34,349 bases of DNA, from assembly GCA_036796255.1 (NCBI GenBank), contig DAIRDH010000035.1, forward strand, positions 1 through 34,349, read 5' to 3'. This stretch comes from T3Sed10-241 sp036796255. Its GTDB lineage: Bacteria > Bacteroidota > Bacteroidia > Flavobacteriales_D > Cryomorphaceae. The notes under the pieces are model-generated. The model searched no databases and was not told the DNA's origin. It saw nothing but the letters and a program-made list of their open reading frames with translations. The translations under genes were made by a program, and so were the position numbers. This document shows, one piece after another, positions 1 to 6,708 of this stretch (positions within the stretch are counted from its first letter, which is position 1; each line of letters begins with the position of its first letter).

Positions 1-771
1 CTGGCCGGAGCCCTTGCCGCGCGCAAGCTGCACGTGAAGGTGGGACATGTGGAGGCCGGGCTGCGCAGCTTCAATATGGCCATGCCCGAGGAGGTAAACC
101 GCATCCTCACCGACCGCATTTCCGATTTTCTCTTTTGCCCTACCGACAGTGCTGTGACCAACCTCCGCGCAGAGGGTTTTGACCATTTCGATTGTGAGGT
201 GGTGCGCACGGGTGACGTGATGCTCGACGCAGCCCGCTATTATGCGCAATACTCCGCTGAGAAGTCGACCCTCGACCCTGCCTTGCTGCAGGGCGACTTT
301 GCCCTTTGCACTCTTCACCGTGCCGAGAATACCGACGATCCTGCGCGACTCGCTGCTTTTGCGGAAGCCCTCAACACGACACACCGCGACAGCCGCGTAC
401 TGCTGCCACTGCATCCGCGCACCAAAGCCAAGCTGCAGGCTTCAGGAATCAAGCTCGATGTAGACCTCATCGATCCGGTGGGCTATTTTGAAATGATCGA
501 GCTGCTCAAGCATTGCAGCCTCGTGCTCACCGATAGCGGCGGCCTGCAAAAGGAGGCCTTCTTCTTCGGCAAGAATTGCGTGACCCTCCGCGACCAAACC
601 GAGTGGGTGGAACTTGTGGAGCAAGGCTACAACGTACTCGCACAGGCCGATGCAGCTGACATTCTGGCCAAGGTCAAAGAGATGCGCTCCCGCAAAAATG
701 ATTTTAGCCGTGATCTCTATGGCGATGGGAATGCGGCCGAGGCGATTGTGAGGTATCTGGTGGCCCGCTGA
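1..771 (+). CDS. wecB: UDP-N-acetylglucosamine 2-epimerase (non-hydrolysing), 5'-truncated by window edge
   Basis: This is the C-terminal part (about 256 residues) of a protein that interconverts UDP-GlcNAc and UDP-ManNAc in the cytoplasm, supplying surface polysaccharide synthesis. The reading frame is open from base 1, so the true start lies outside the window. Family landmarks are visible: VEAGLRS and MPEEVNR (the two conserved Glu positions), LHRAENTD (the catalytic His region), LLPLHPRTK, and the nucleotide-binding segment LTDSGGLQKEAFFFGK followed by LRDQTEW. The C-terminus is complete. Downstream on the same strand are an aminotransferase and a phosphoglycosyl transferase, which fits a polysaccharide locus, although a regulator/membrane pair lies between. 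Full-length relatives are about 370-380 residues, so roughly a third is missing only because of the window edge. Confidence 0.93.
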   Translation: MAGALAARKLHVKVGHVEAGLRSFNMAMPEEVNRILTDRISDFLFCPTDSAVTNLRAEGFDHFDCEVVRTGDVMLDAARYYAQYSAEKSTLDPALLQGDFALCTLHRAENTDDPARLAAFAEALNTTHRDSRVLLPLHPRTKAKLQASGIKLDVDLIDPVGYFEMIELLKHCSLVLTDSGGLQKEAFFFGKNCVTLRDQTEWVELVEQGYNVLAQADAADILAKVKEMRSRKNDFSRDLYGDGNAAEAIVRYLVAR

Positions 772-807
772 TTGCGCAGATTTCGCAGATAAAAAAAGAT
801 TTAGGTT
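771..807. repeat. Direct repeat copy 1 (37 bp)
   Basis: Copy 1 starts with ATTGCGCAGATTTCGCAGAT, continues with an A-run and GATTTAGGTT, and begins on the last base of the epimerase stop codon. It closely matches 860-897. The motif GCAGAT occurs twice in each copy. It looks like one member of a dispersed intergenic repeat, but other copies lie outside what can be seen here. Confidence 0.7.
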
Positions 808-859
808 CGCTTCGCTCACTGGATGGGCCCGCAGCCGCCAACTGCGTGTTCGGCCAGGG

Positions 860-897
860 ATTACGCAGATAGCGCAGATAAAAAAGGATTTAGGGTT
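860..897. repeat. Direct repeat copy 2 (38 bp)
   Basis: Copy 2 starts with ATTACGCAGATAGCGCAGAT, continues with an A-run and GGATTTAGGGTT. It matches 771-807 at most positions, with copy starts 89 bases apart. The 52 bases between the copies are GC-rich and contain TTCGCTTCGC and GGGCCCG. No gene is supported here. An open minus-strand frame crosses the segment, but it overlaps the epimerase gene and has no recognisable content. Confidence 0.7.
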
Positions 898-926
898 TGC
901 TGCCCGGCAATTATGTGCCCTCAAAT

Positions 927-1028
927 CGATAAATCCATTTATCGCCTTTAAAGCCGATATTTTTAAATATCGACTCCAGAGCCGATATTGTCGATTATCG
1001 GGTTTATACCCGATATTTGAGGATATTG
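927..1028. promoter_or_regulatory. Four-unit palindromic operator array, 28-bp period, upstream of the SatD-family gene
   Basis: Four 18-bp units start at 927, 955, 983 and 1011, exactly 28 bases apart. Unit 1 (CGATAAATCCATTTATCG) and unit 2 (CGATATTTTTAAATATCG) are perfect 8-bp inverted repeats around a 2-base centre. Unit 3 (CGATATTGTCGATTATCG) matches at 6 of 8 arm pairs. Unit 4 (CGATATTTGAGGATATTG) matches at 5 of 8. The 10-base linkers differ from each other. Unit 4 ends two bases before the candidate -10 element at 1030-1037. The next gene encodes a protein with a C-terminal helix-turn-helix, so autoregulation through these sites is the simplest reading (inference). A further small palindrome, CGGGT/ACCCG, bridges units 3 and 4 at 999-1012. 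Confidence 0.8.
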
Positions 1029-1029
1029 G

Positions 1030-1037
1030 TATATTTG
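1030..1037 (+). promoter_or_regulatory. Candidate promoter -10 element for the SatD-DUF3307 operon
   Basis: TATATTTG matches the Bacteroidota consensus TAnnTTTG. No TTG is present at the usual distance upstream; that space is filled by operator units 3 and 4. Initiation about 5 bases downstream would give a leader of roughly 40 bases to the ATG at 1083 and would exclude the in-frame start at 1017. Confidence 0.55.
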
Positions 1038-1082
1038 CCTAAATCCTTTTGGCGAAAGCCCATCCTCACGAATTCATCTATT

Positions 1083-1715
1083 ATGGCGAAACGCACATAC
1101 ACTGGCATCATCACCGGCGATATTGCCGGCTCTCAGCAGGCCGCTGCACCCAGCCAATGGTTGGAACCCCTGAAGCGGGTGCTGGGCAGCCTGGGCCGAA
1201 CCCCGCAAGACTGGGAAATATACCGCGGCGATGCTTTTCAGGTCGAGGTGCGCAATTCCGCCAATGCATTGCAGGTAGCCCTCAACATTAAAGCCGCCAT
1301 AAAATGCGAAAAAGACCTCGACGTGCGCATGGCCATCGGCATAGGCCGCATGGAGCATGAAGCTGCGGCGATCACAGAGCGCAATGGCGAAGCTTTTGTA
1401 AACTCCGGCAGTCGATTCGACCAGCTGAAGGACGAGAAGCGGCGCCTGGCTTTGCGCTCTCCATGGCCCGACTTCAATGCTGATATGGATTTATACCTGC
1501 GCCTTGCTTCAGTATTTATGGACCAGTGGACACCGCTCTCGGCTGAGGTGATTGCCATGCTGCTACCAGAGCCCGGCCTCAAGCAGGCCACCATTGCACA
1601 ACGCCTTGGCATTTCGCAATCGTCGGTGAGCGACAGGGTAAGCCGTGCACACTGGGATGAGGTACAAGCGCTCGATGCCATGTACAGCCGCAAAATCCAA
1701 AGCCTGCTGTCATGA
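1083..1715 (+). CDS. SatD-family protein: nucleotidyl-cyclase-like domain plus C-terminal helix-turn-helix
   Basis: A 210-residue cytoplasmic protein. Residues about 5-125 resemble a small class III nucleotidyl cyclase palm. They show ITGDIAGS (D13, metal-Asp position), YRGDAFQVEV (D50, second metal Asp), an alpha segment, VRMAIGIGR (81-89), and FVNSGSR with N107 and R111 in the Asn-x3-Arg spacing of cyclases. Residues about 165-191 (GLKQATIAQRLGISQSSVSD within it) form a helix-turn-helix. The ATG at 1083 was chosen over the longer frame from 1017 because the -10 element and operator array cover that start. The stop overlaps the next start (ATGA), indicating translational coupling with the DUF3307 gene; I recall SatD-type genes sitting beside DUF3307 genes elsewhere. 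The SatD assignment is from memory of the family. The cyclase relationship is my reading of the motifs, and no activity is implied. Confidence 0.75.
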   Translation: MAKRTYTGIITGDIAGSQQAAAPSQWLEPLKRVLGSLGRTPQDWEIYRGDAFQVEVRNSANALQVALNIKAAIKCEKDLDVRMAIGIGRMEHEAAAITERNGEAFVNSGSRFDQLKDEKRRLALRSPWPDFNADMDLYLRLASVFMDQWTPLSAEVIAMLLPEPGLKQATIAQRLGISQSSVSDRVSRAHWDEVQALDAMYSRKIQSLLS

Positions 1716-2419
1716 TGCTGATGGCCCAGCTCCTGCTCGCCCACCTCATCGGCGATTTTGTGTTGCAGCCTGCCTCATGGGTGGAAGAGAAGGAGCGCCG
1801 AAAGGCACGCTCATCCAAACTTTACTTTCACGTGCTCATTCACTTCGCCTTGCTCATGCTCATCGTGGGCGATTTGGATTTTTGGCGCTATGCCTTGCCC
1901 ATTGCTGCTCTGCATCTGGCAATAGACGCGCTCAAGCTCTACTCCCAAAATGCGCGCAGCAAGCGCCGATGGTTTTTCATTGATCAGGCATTACACCTCA
2001 CAGTGCTCACAGCGGCATGGTGGATATATACCGAGCCGTCAACTACAGATTTTCCAGGAATTGGTCCCGGATCGGCATTGCTTGCAGTGGCCATTGTGTT
2101 CTTGACCACACCGGTATCTGTCGTTATGCAGGTGCTGCTCTCCAATTTCAGTCCTGAGCGCAGCAAGAACACCTCGCTGGCCAACGCGGGCAAGTACATC
2201 GGTATGCTGGAGCGCCTGCTCATACTGCTGTTCATCCTCGTGGGTCAATGGTCGGGAGTGGGTTTTTTGCTTGCGGCAAAATCGATTTTTCGCTTTGGCG
2301 ACCTCAAGGAAGCGCAAGACCGAAAGCTCACCGAGTACATCATGATAGGCACTTTGCTGAGTTTTGGCATTGCCATCCTCACAGCAGTCGCGCTCATTTG
2401 GGTGCGAAGCATAATCTAA
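1712..2419 (+). CDS. DUF3307 family integral membrane protein
   Basis: A 235-residue polytopic inner-membrane protein of unknown function. The N-terminal segment LLLAHLIGDFVLQPASW, a conserved His in the next helix (FHVLIHFALL), and HLAIDALK are hallmarks of DUF3307. Later hydrophobic stretches lie near residues 97-111, 120-142, 170-193 and 210-232. The C-terminal AAKSIFRFGDL and EYIMIGTLLSFG segments are typical of the longer family members. The start overlaps the preceding stop by 4 bases, so the two proteins are probably made in fixed ratio and work together. ATGs at 1715 (same ATGATG run, other frame) and 1721 (in frame) exist; 1712 is preferred for the overlap. No cyclic-nucleotide-binding domain or catalytic motif is visible. 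Confidence 0.85.
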   Translation: MMLMAQLLLAHLIGDFVLQPASWVEEKERRKARSSKLYFHVLIHFALLMLIVGDLDFWRYALPIAALHLAIDALKLYSQNARSKRRWFFIDQALHLTVLTAAWWIYTEPSTTDFPGIGPGSALLAVAIVFLTTPVSVVMQVLLSNFSPERSKNTSLANAGKYIGMLERLLILLFILVGQWSGVGFLLAAKSIFRFGDLKEAQDRKLTEYIMIGTLLSFGIAILTAVALIWVRSII

Positions 2420-2438
2420 TCTATGCCTCAGGGTTGCT

Positions 2439-2446
2439 TACCTTTG
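2439..2446 (+). promoter_or_regulatory. Candidate promoter -10 for the aminotransferase gene
   Basis: TACCTTTG matches TAnnTTTG and lies 18 bases before the ATG at 2465. It decides the start: the in-frame ATG at 2423 would be upstream of transcription initiation. No clear TTG box is seen at the usual spacing. Confidence 0.45.
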
Positions 2447-2464
2447 CATACAAATATTCAGCAC

Positions 2465-3685
2465 ATGATACCCTTCTCGCCGCCCCGCATGGACCAAAAG
2501 ATTGTAGACGAAGTAAGCGCTGCCTTGCTTTCCGGATGGATCACTACGGGGCCGCGCACCAAGCGCTTTGAGCAGGAAATCTCGGACTACACCGGCGCCA
2601 AAAAGACGGTGTGCTTCGGCTCCGCTACGGCGGGTATCGAGTTGGTGCTGCGCTGGTTTGGCATAGGTCCCGGCGATGAGGTGATCATTCCAGCTTACAC
2701 CTATTGCGCTACTGCAAATGTGGTGATACACTGCGGCGCCAGGCCCGTGATGGTCGACTGCCTGCCGGGTGGCTTCAATATGGATCCCGCCAAGGTGCGC
2801 GCGGCCGTGACCGAACGCACCAAGGCCATCATTCCCGTCGACGTAGCCGGTACGCCTTGCGATTACGACGCCTTGTGGCAAATTGTAAAAGACCCCGAAC
2901 TCAACAAGCTTTTTAAGCCTTCCGGCAACATTCAGGAAGCGCTCGGACGCATGGCCCTGCTGGCCGACTCAGCCCACGGATTCGGGGCGAAGTACAAAGA
3001 CAAAATGCTCGGCGCGGTGGCCGATGGCACGGCATTTTCATTTCATGCTGTGAAAAACCTGACCACCGCCGAGGGTGGCGCCATCTGCCTCAACTTTCCC
3101 GACCACTTCGACCACGAGGAGGCCTACAAATGGCTCTGCACCATGAGCCTGCACGGCCAAAACAAAGACGCCCTCGCCAAAACCCAAAAAGGCGCATGGC
3201 GCTACGACGTGATCGCTCCGGGCTTTAAATGCAACATGACCGACATACAGGCCGCCATCGGCTTGGTGGAATTGTCGCGCTACGAGAGCGAAACCATTCC
3301 GCGCCGCCGTGCGATTTGTGCGGCTTACAATGAAGCCCTTGCCGGCCACGAATGGGCCATCACGCCACAATTCGAGAATGCTGACATGGAGAGTTCCTAC
3401 CACCTCTACCAGCTGCGCATCAAGGGCGCAACTGAGCAGGTGCGCGATGCCATCATCGCTGCCATTGCCGAAAGTGATGTGGCCGTGAATGTGCATTTCA
3501 TTCCATTGCCTATGCTCACGGCTTACCGCAACCTTGGCTACGAGATGGCGCACTATCCGCATGCCTTTGCGCAGTACGAGAATGAAATCAGCCTTCCGCT
3601 TTATTTCGACCTCAGCGATGCGCAAGTCGCCGAAGTCGTAAATGCAGTGGCTACTGCCGTCGAACAAGTGATGCAGGCTTCATGA
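2465..3685 (+). CDS. DegT/DnrJ/EryC1-type PLP-dependent sugar aminotransferase
   Basis: A 406-residue cytoplasmic fold-type I aminotransferase that would transfer an amino group, usually from glutamate, to a keto-sugar nucleotide. Visible landmarks are GWITTGPRTKRFE near the N-terminus, VCFGSATAGIEL (cofactor phosphate contacts), PAYTYCATANVV, the aspartate-containing LLADSAHGFGA, and FHAVKNLTTAEGGA, where K197 is the predicted PLP Schiff-base lysine. The length is normal for the family. Start 2465 (MIPFSPPRMDQ) fits the family's N-terminus and the promoter position better than 2423. It overlaps the next gene by 4 bases, so product and lipid-sugar transferase are probably co-produced. The exact sugar substrate cannot be told from sequence alone. 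Confidence 0.9.
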   Translation: MIPFSPPRMDQKIVDEVSAALLSGWITTGPRTKRFEQEISDYTGAKKTVCFGSATAGIELVLRWFGIGPGDEVIIPAYTYCATANVVIHCGARPVMVDCLPGGFNMDPAKVRAAVTERTKAIIPVDVAGTPCDYDALWQIVKDPELNKLFKPSGNIQEALGRMALLADSAHGFGAKYKDKMLGAVADGTAFSFHAVKNLTTAEGGAICLNFPDHFDHEEAYKWLCTMSLHGQNKDALAKTQKGAWRYDVIAPGFKCNMTDIQAAIGLVELSRYESETIPRRRAICAAYNEALAGHEWAITPQFENADMESSYHLYQLRIKGATEQVRDAIIAAIAESDVAVNVHFIPLPMLTAYRNLGYEMAHYPHAFAQYENEISLPLYFDLSDAQVAEVVNAVATAVEQVMQAS

Positions 3686-4269
3686 AGGCCATCTTCGACA
3701 GGGTAGTTTCTTTGATTGCGCTGCTTCTGTTATCGCCTTTGTTTTTGATCATTGCCCTTGCTGTAGTGTTGGGTTCCAGGGGTGGCGCATTCTACGTGCA
3801 GCAGCGGGTAGGGCAGGGGGGCAGGCTATTTGGGATGTACAAGTTTCGCAGTATGCGCCCATTTGCCGATAAGGCGGGCAAGCTCACCATAGGCCACCGC
3901 GACCCGAGGGTGACCCGGGTTGGTTACATTTTACGGAAGTACAAAATCGATGAGCTGCCGCAATTGATCAATGTGCTCTTCGGCGACATGAGCCTGGTGG
4001 GCCCGAGACCTGAAGTACCTGAATATGTCGCGATGTACACTGCCGAGCAAAAAAGGGTGCTCAATGTCAAGCCCGGAATTACCGATTATGCTTCGCTCCG
4101 GTATTTTCACGAAAGCGAGCTGCTGGCCAAAAGCGATGACCCGCAAAGGACCTACATTGGTGAGGTGATGCCTGCAAAGCTGGCCCTTAACTTAGACTAT
4201 ATCGATCGCCGGAGTTTTGGGGAGGATTTGAAAATTCTGGCTTTGACGGTGGGGCGAATTTTCAAGTAG
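3682..4269 (+). CDS. Small monotopic phosphoglycosyl transferase (undecaprenyl-phosphate sugar phosphotransferase)
   Basis: A 195-residue membrane enzyme that moves a sugar-1-phosphate from a UDP-sugar to undecaprenyl phosphate, the first membrane step of polysaccharide or glycan assembly. It has one N-terminal hydrophobic re-entrant helix (about 8-30), then GGAFYVQQRVG, YKFRSM, the catalytic Asp-Glu dyad in KIDELPQLINVL, and GDMSLVGPRPEVPEY. The size matches the minimal PglC/WcaJ-C-terminal type without extra transmembrane or NAD-binding domains. The ATG overlaps the aminotransferase stop (ATGA). The gene is convergent with ppa, with 20 bases between the stops. An amino-sugar donor made by the neighbouring aminotransferase is plausible but inferred. 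Confidence 0.92.
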   Translation: MKAIFDRVVSLIALLLLSPLFLIIALAVVLGSRGGAFYVQQRVGQGGRLFGMYKFRSMRPFADKAGKLTIGHRDPRVTRVGYILRKYKIDELPQLINVLFGDMSLVGPRPEVPEYVAMYTAEQKRVLNVKPGITDYASLRYFHESELLAKSDDPQRTYIGEVMPAKLALNLDYIDRRSFGEDLKILALTVGRIFK

Positions 4270-4289
4270 GTCGGATAACAAATGCCCCG

Positions 4290-4838
4290 TCATTTTCCAA
4301 AATTGTTCTTGTAGCGCTCAAGGCATTCTGCAATAATTTTCAGGGCTGCTGCCTTGTCCTGAAATTCATCGACCGCTACCGTTTTCTTTTCCAGTTTCTT
4401 GTAGTCTTCAAAGAAGTTGCGCAGCTCGGAGATGAGGTGACCTGGCAAGTCGCCGATGTCGTGGATATGGCCAAGGCTGGGGTCGCCGGCGGCTACGGCA
4501 ATGATTTTTTCGTCATTCTCGCCATTGTCGATCATTTGCATCATGCCAATCACCCTGGCGGGAACGATGCAGAGCGGAACCACATTGATTTGTGAAAAAA
4601 TGAGGATGTCCAGGGGGTCATTGTCCTCACCGTAGGTTTTTGGAATAAAGCCGTAATTGGCAGGGTAATACATGGCCGAATAGAGAACGCGGTCCAGCTT
4701 GAGCAGGCCGCTGTCCTTATCGAGCTCGTACTTGGCGCGCGTGCCGCTGGGTATTTCAATGATTCCCCTTATTTCTCCTTTGTCCTCGCAATGCGGGTTC
4801 ACTTCGTGCCAGGGATGCCTTACATTTTTCATTTTCAC
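4290..4838 (-). CDS. ppa: Inorganic pyrophosphatase, family I
   Basis: A 182-residue soluble cytoplasmic enzyme that hydrolyses pyrophosphate to phosphate and so pulls biosynthetic reactions forward. The signature EDNDPLDILIF gives the metal-binding aspartates D72, D74 and D77 (equivalent to D65/D67/D70 of the E. coli enzyme). IIEIPSGTRAKYELDK, the LDRVLYSAMYYPANYGFIP segment (19 residues) and the C-terminal HFFEDYK-like stretch (here NFFEDYKKLEKK) are all family features. Length is normal. The start could also be the second Met, at 4832 (MKNVRHPW). It lies downstream of a CBS gene on the same strand, with a hairpin at 4877-4908 between them, so it is probably transcribed separately. Confidence 0.95.
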   Translation of the reverse strand: MKMKNVRHPWHEVNPHCEDKGEIRGIIEIPSGTRAKYELDKDSGLLKLDRVLYSAMYYPANYGFIPKTYGEDNDPLDILIFSQINVVPLCIVPARVIGMMQMIDNGENDEKIIAVAAGDPSLGHIHDIGDLPGHLISELRNFFEDYKKLEKKTVAVDEFQDKAAALKIIAECLERYKNNFGK

Positions 4839-4876
4839 TTGCTACTTGATGAGACCATAAAGGTGCTCATAATTGC

Positions 4877-4908
4877 AAGAAGAGCGCCCTTTGTGGTGCG
4901 CTCTTCTT
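4877..4908 (-). terminator. Hairpin between the CBS gene and ppa, likely a weak terminator
   Basis: An 11-bp perfect inverted repeat (AAGAAGAGCGC and its complement) with a 10-base loop lies 49-80 bases after the CBS gene stop. On the minus strand the tail is only moderately T-rich, so termination efficiency is uncertain. Confidence 0.55.
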
Positions 4909-4956
4909 TGCGAATCGGTCAAAGACCCATATGTTTTGAGCCTTTCAGCCAAGCTT

Positions 4957-5376
4957 TTAATACTGGTCGAGCAGGTAGCGTATTACATCGGTGCTGGTTA
5001 CGATACCTACAAGCTTGCCTTCTTCGTTTACCGGTAGGGAGTGAAATTGTTCTTTTACAAATATTTCAGCCACATCCTTGACGGAGGTGTCGCTGCTCAC
5101 GCTTACCGGGTGGCTGCTCATGACCTGGTCTATGGTGAGCATGTCGAGGATGGCCTCGTCGCCCTCGCCCTGGTTGTCGAACATGCTGCCGAAGCTCAGG
5201 CGCATAATGTCATTTTTACTGATGATGCCCACGAGCTTTTCACCCTCCATTACAGGCAAGTGTCGGATGTTTTTCTTGCGAAAAATGTCTTTTACATCCC
5301 TGAGGTTGTGTTTTCCATTGTGCACGGTGACGAGTTCAACGGTCATGATAGCTGATACGGGTTCTCTCTTTTTCAT
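4957..5376 (-). CDS. CBS-domain pair protein
   Basis: A 139-residue soluble protein made of two CBS motifs forming one Bateman module. CBS1 covers about residues 8-62 (VSAIMTVELVTV ... IRHLPVMEGEKLVGIISKNDI). CBS2 covers about 82-137 (IDQVMSSHPVSV ... FHSLPVNEEGKLVGIVTSTDV). Such modules bind adenine nucleotides or related ligands and usually regulate a partner. No catalytic or DNA-binding domain is attached, so the partner is unknown. It is divergent from the gene at 5613. Confidence 0.9.
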   Translation of the reverse strand: MKKREPVSAIMTVELVTVHNGKHNLRDVKDIFRKKNIRHLPVMEGEKLVGIISKNDIMRLSFGSMFDNQGEGDEAILDMLTIDQVMSSHPVSVSSDTSVKDVAEIFVKEQFHSLPVNEEGKLVGIVTSTDVIRYLLDQY

Positions 5377-5545
5377 GGTACTTTATGTTGTTGACTCAAA
5401 GTTGGTTTTTTGTCCCTGCACGGTGGGTGATAAAGGTCATTTTAAAATGTGATTTTTGTCATGAAAAGCAAGAATTGCCGCGTTCTGTCCCGACTTCTGC
5501 ATGGCTGTGGGTTGAAAACTTTGTTGATAATGATAGTTGCTCAAC

Positions 5546-5576
5546 TTGTAGCGCCCATTAAGCTTCTCTAGCTTTG
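5546..5576 (+). promoter_or_regulatory. Promoter for the 179-residue hypothetical protein
   Basis: TTG at 5546-5548 and TAGCTTTG at 5569-5576 are separated by 20 bases, a good match to the Bacteroidota housekeeping promoter. It places the transcript start near 5582, so an ORF start at 5574 is excluded. Confidence 0.65.
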
Positions 5577-5612
5577 CACTTATACCTAATGAAAGGTAAT
5601 TTAGTGGAAACC

Positions 5613-6152
5613 ATGCTCACATTTTTCGGAAAGAAAAAACTGACCGAAGCGAAAGTCGCTCATGTATTTGTCAACGCCATACAGGCGCTTGTGGATAATG
5701 GCTTTGAAGAAATTGTGGGACTTATCAATGACTCACCCGAGTTTGTTCGCCCTCCGCAAGTAAGTCCTGACGACATCGGTCCATTTACGCTGGTAGTCCT
5801 TGCCGGAAATTTACAGCGTATACCAGAGTTTTTTGAAAGTGGCCAGGACAAGCGCATCACCGAGCATATTCTCGCCCGCTTTGCTGAAATGTATGAGCTT
5901 GATAAAATGGAGCTGGCCCGCATGGTGGCCGAGACCCGCAAATTCATGATGCGTAAAAATCATCCCAGCAAGAATGTGCCCACGGCTATGGCCAAAGCCC
6001 TCTTCTGCCGGTATGAGCTCAACAAGTATCAGGAAGAGTACTTTAGGTCGCTCGACGCTCCCAATCCTATCTTTATTCAGCGCCTTCGCGAAGCCATTGA
6101 GAATTTTCTCTGGGATTGGAAAGCTTTCCAGGGCAAGTTTCGCATCGTTTGA
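5613..6152 (+). CDS. Conserved hypothetical protein, helical
   Basis: A 179-residue soluble protein that I do not assign to a named family. It begins MLTFFGKKKLTEAKVAHVFV and is predicted largely helical, with no signal peptide, transmembrane helix or cysteine pair motif. The central part (FTLVVLAGNLQRIPEFF) and the tail (RLREAIENFLWDWKAFQGKF) are the more distinctive stretches. Start 5613 gives a leader of about 30 bases. The ATG at 5589 is an alternative that adds 8 residues with a leader of only a few bases. The gene is divergent from the CBS gene and followed by a DUF983 gene with its own -10 element. Confidence 0.75.
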   Translation: MLTFFGKKKLTEAKVAHVFVNAIQALVDNGFEEIVGLINDSPEFVRPPQVSPDDIGPFTLVVLAGNLQRIPEFFESGQDKRITEHILARFAEMYELDKMELARMVAETRKFMMRKNHPSKNVPTAMAKALFCRYELNKYQEEYFRSLDAPNPIFIQRLREAIENFLWDWKAFQGKFRIV

Positions 6153-6211
6153 TTTAACACATTACAGCAGTGCTGTGTGTCATTTGTCACGTGAATCCCT
6201 TAAGTTAAGCT

Positions 6212-6219
6212 TAACTTTG
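6212..6219 (+). promoter_or_regulatory. Candidate promoter -10 for the DUF983 gene
   Basis: TAACTTTG matches TAnnTTTG, 20 bases before the ATG at 6240. A TTTG at 6183-6186 is 25 bases upstream, longer than usual. Confidence 0.45.
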
Positions 6220-6239
6220 CAGGATACGGAAAATCTGAA

Positions 6240-6641
6240 ATGGCATTTAAAGGAAGCAAACTCTATTCAATACTCACATTTACCTGCCCAAGGTGCCAGC
6301 AAGCCCCTTTGTTTATTTCCAGAAAAGCCTATTCATCGCAGATTGGTGCGATGCATAAGAAATGTTCCCATTGTGGGCAGAAGTTTGAGCCGGAGCCTGG
6401 ATTTTATTTTGGCGCCGCCTATGTGAGTTATGCCCTCACGGTGGCCCTTTGGGTGGCCTGGTATGTTGCCTTAATCACCTTCGAAGCATTGGGATTGTTC
6501 ACATGGACTTTTGAAGAAAATGCGCTCGAATTTCTCATTGGAGGTGTGTTTTTATTGGTGCTGCTCCTGCCGATAATTTACCGTCTATCCCGTTCTATCT
6601 GGATCAGTATGTTTGTGAAATACGATCCCAAGGAGGTTTGA
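6240..6641 (+). CDS. DUF983 family membrane protein with zinc-ribbon-like cysteines
   Basis: A 133-residue protein. The N-terminal cytosolic part carries two CxxC pairs, C16/C19 (TCPRCQQAPLF) and C42/C45 (CSHCGQKFEPEPGFYFG). This is a zinc-ribbon arrangement and the exact landmark of DUF983. Two hydrophobic helices follow (about 58-80 and 96-117), so it is a small inner-membrane protein. The molecular role of the family is not established. Length is typical. It has its own -10 element, and it is convergent with the glycosyltransferase gene. Confidence 0.9.
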   Translation: MAFKGSKLYSILTFTCPRCQQAPLFISRKAYSSQIGAMHKKCSHCGQKFEPEPGFYFGAAYVSYALTVALWVAWYVALITFEALGLFTWTFEENALEFLIGGVFLLVLLLPIIYRLSRSIWISMFVKYDPKEV

Positions 6642-6708
6642 TGTTCAGGTAATTACTGGCGCTTTCGCAAAAATAGAAAACTGCCGCATTGAGGCCACTT
6701 CTGATTTA

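Noticed and set aside
442..924. Minus-strand 160-codon open frame
   Set aside because: It lies largely antisense to the epimerase gene and runs through the direct repeats; the translation has no recognisable domain.
927..1028. CRISPR-like array (28-bp period)
   Set aside because: The conserved part is an 18-bp palindrome with 10-base linkers, too short for spacers. Units diverge along the array and no cas gene is present.
1017..1082. N-terminal extension of the SatD-family protein
   Set aside because: The start at 1017 lies inside operator unit 4 and upstream of the -10 element, and the extra residues do not look like family sequence.
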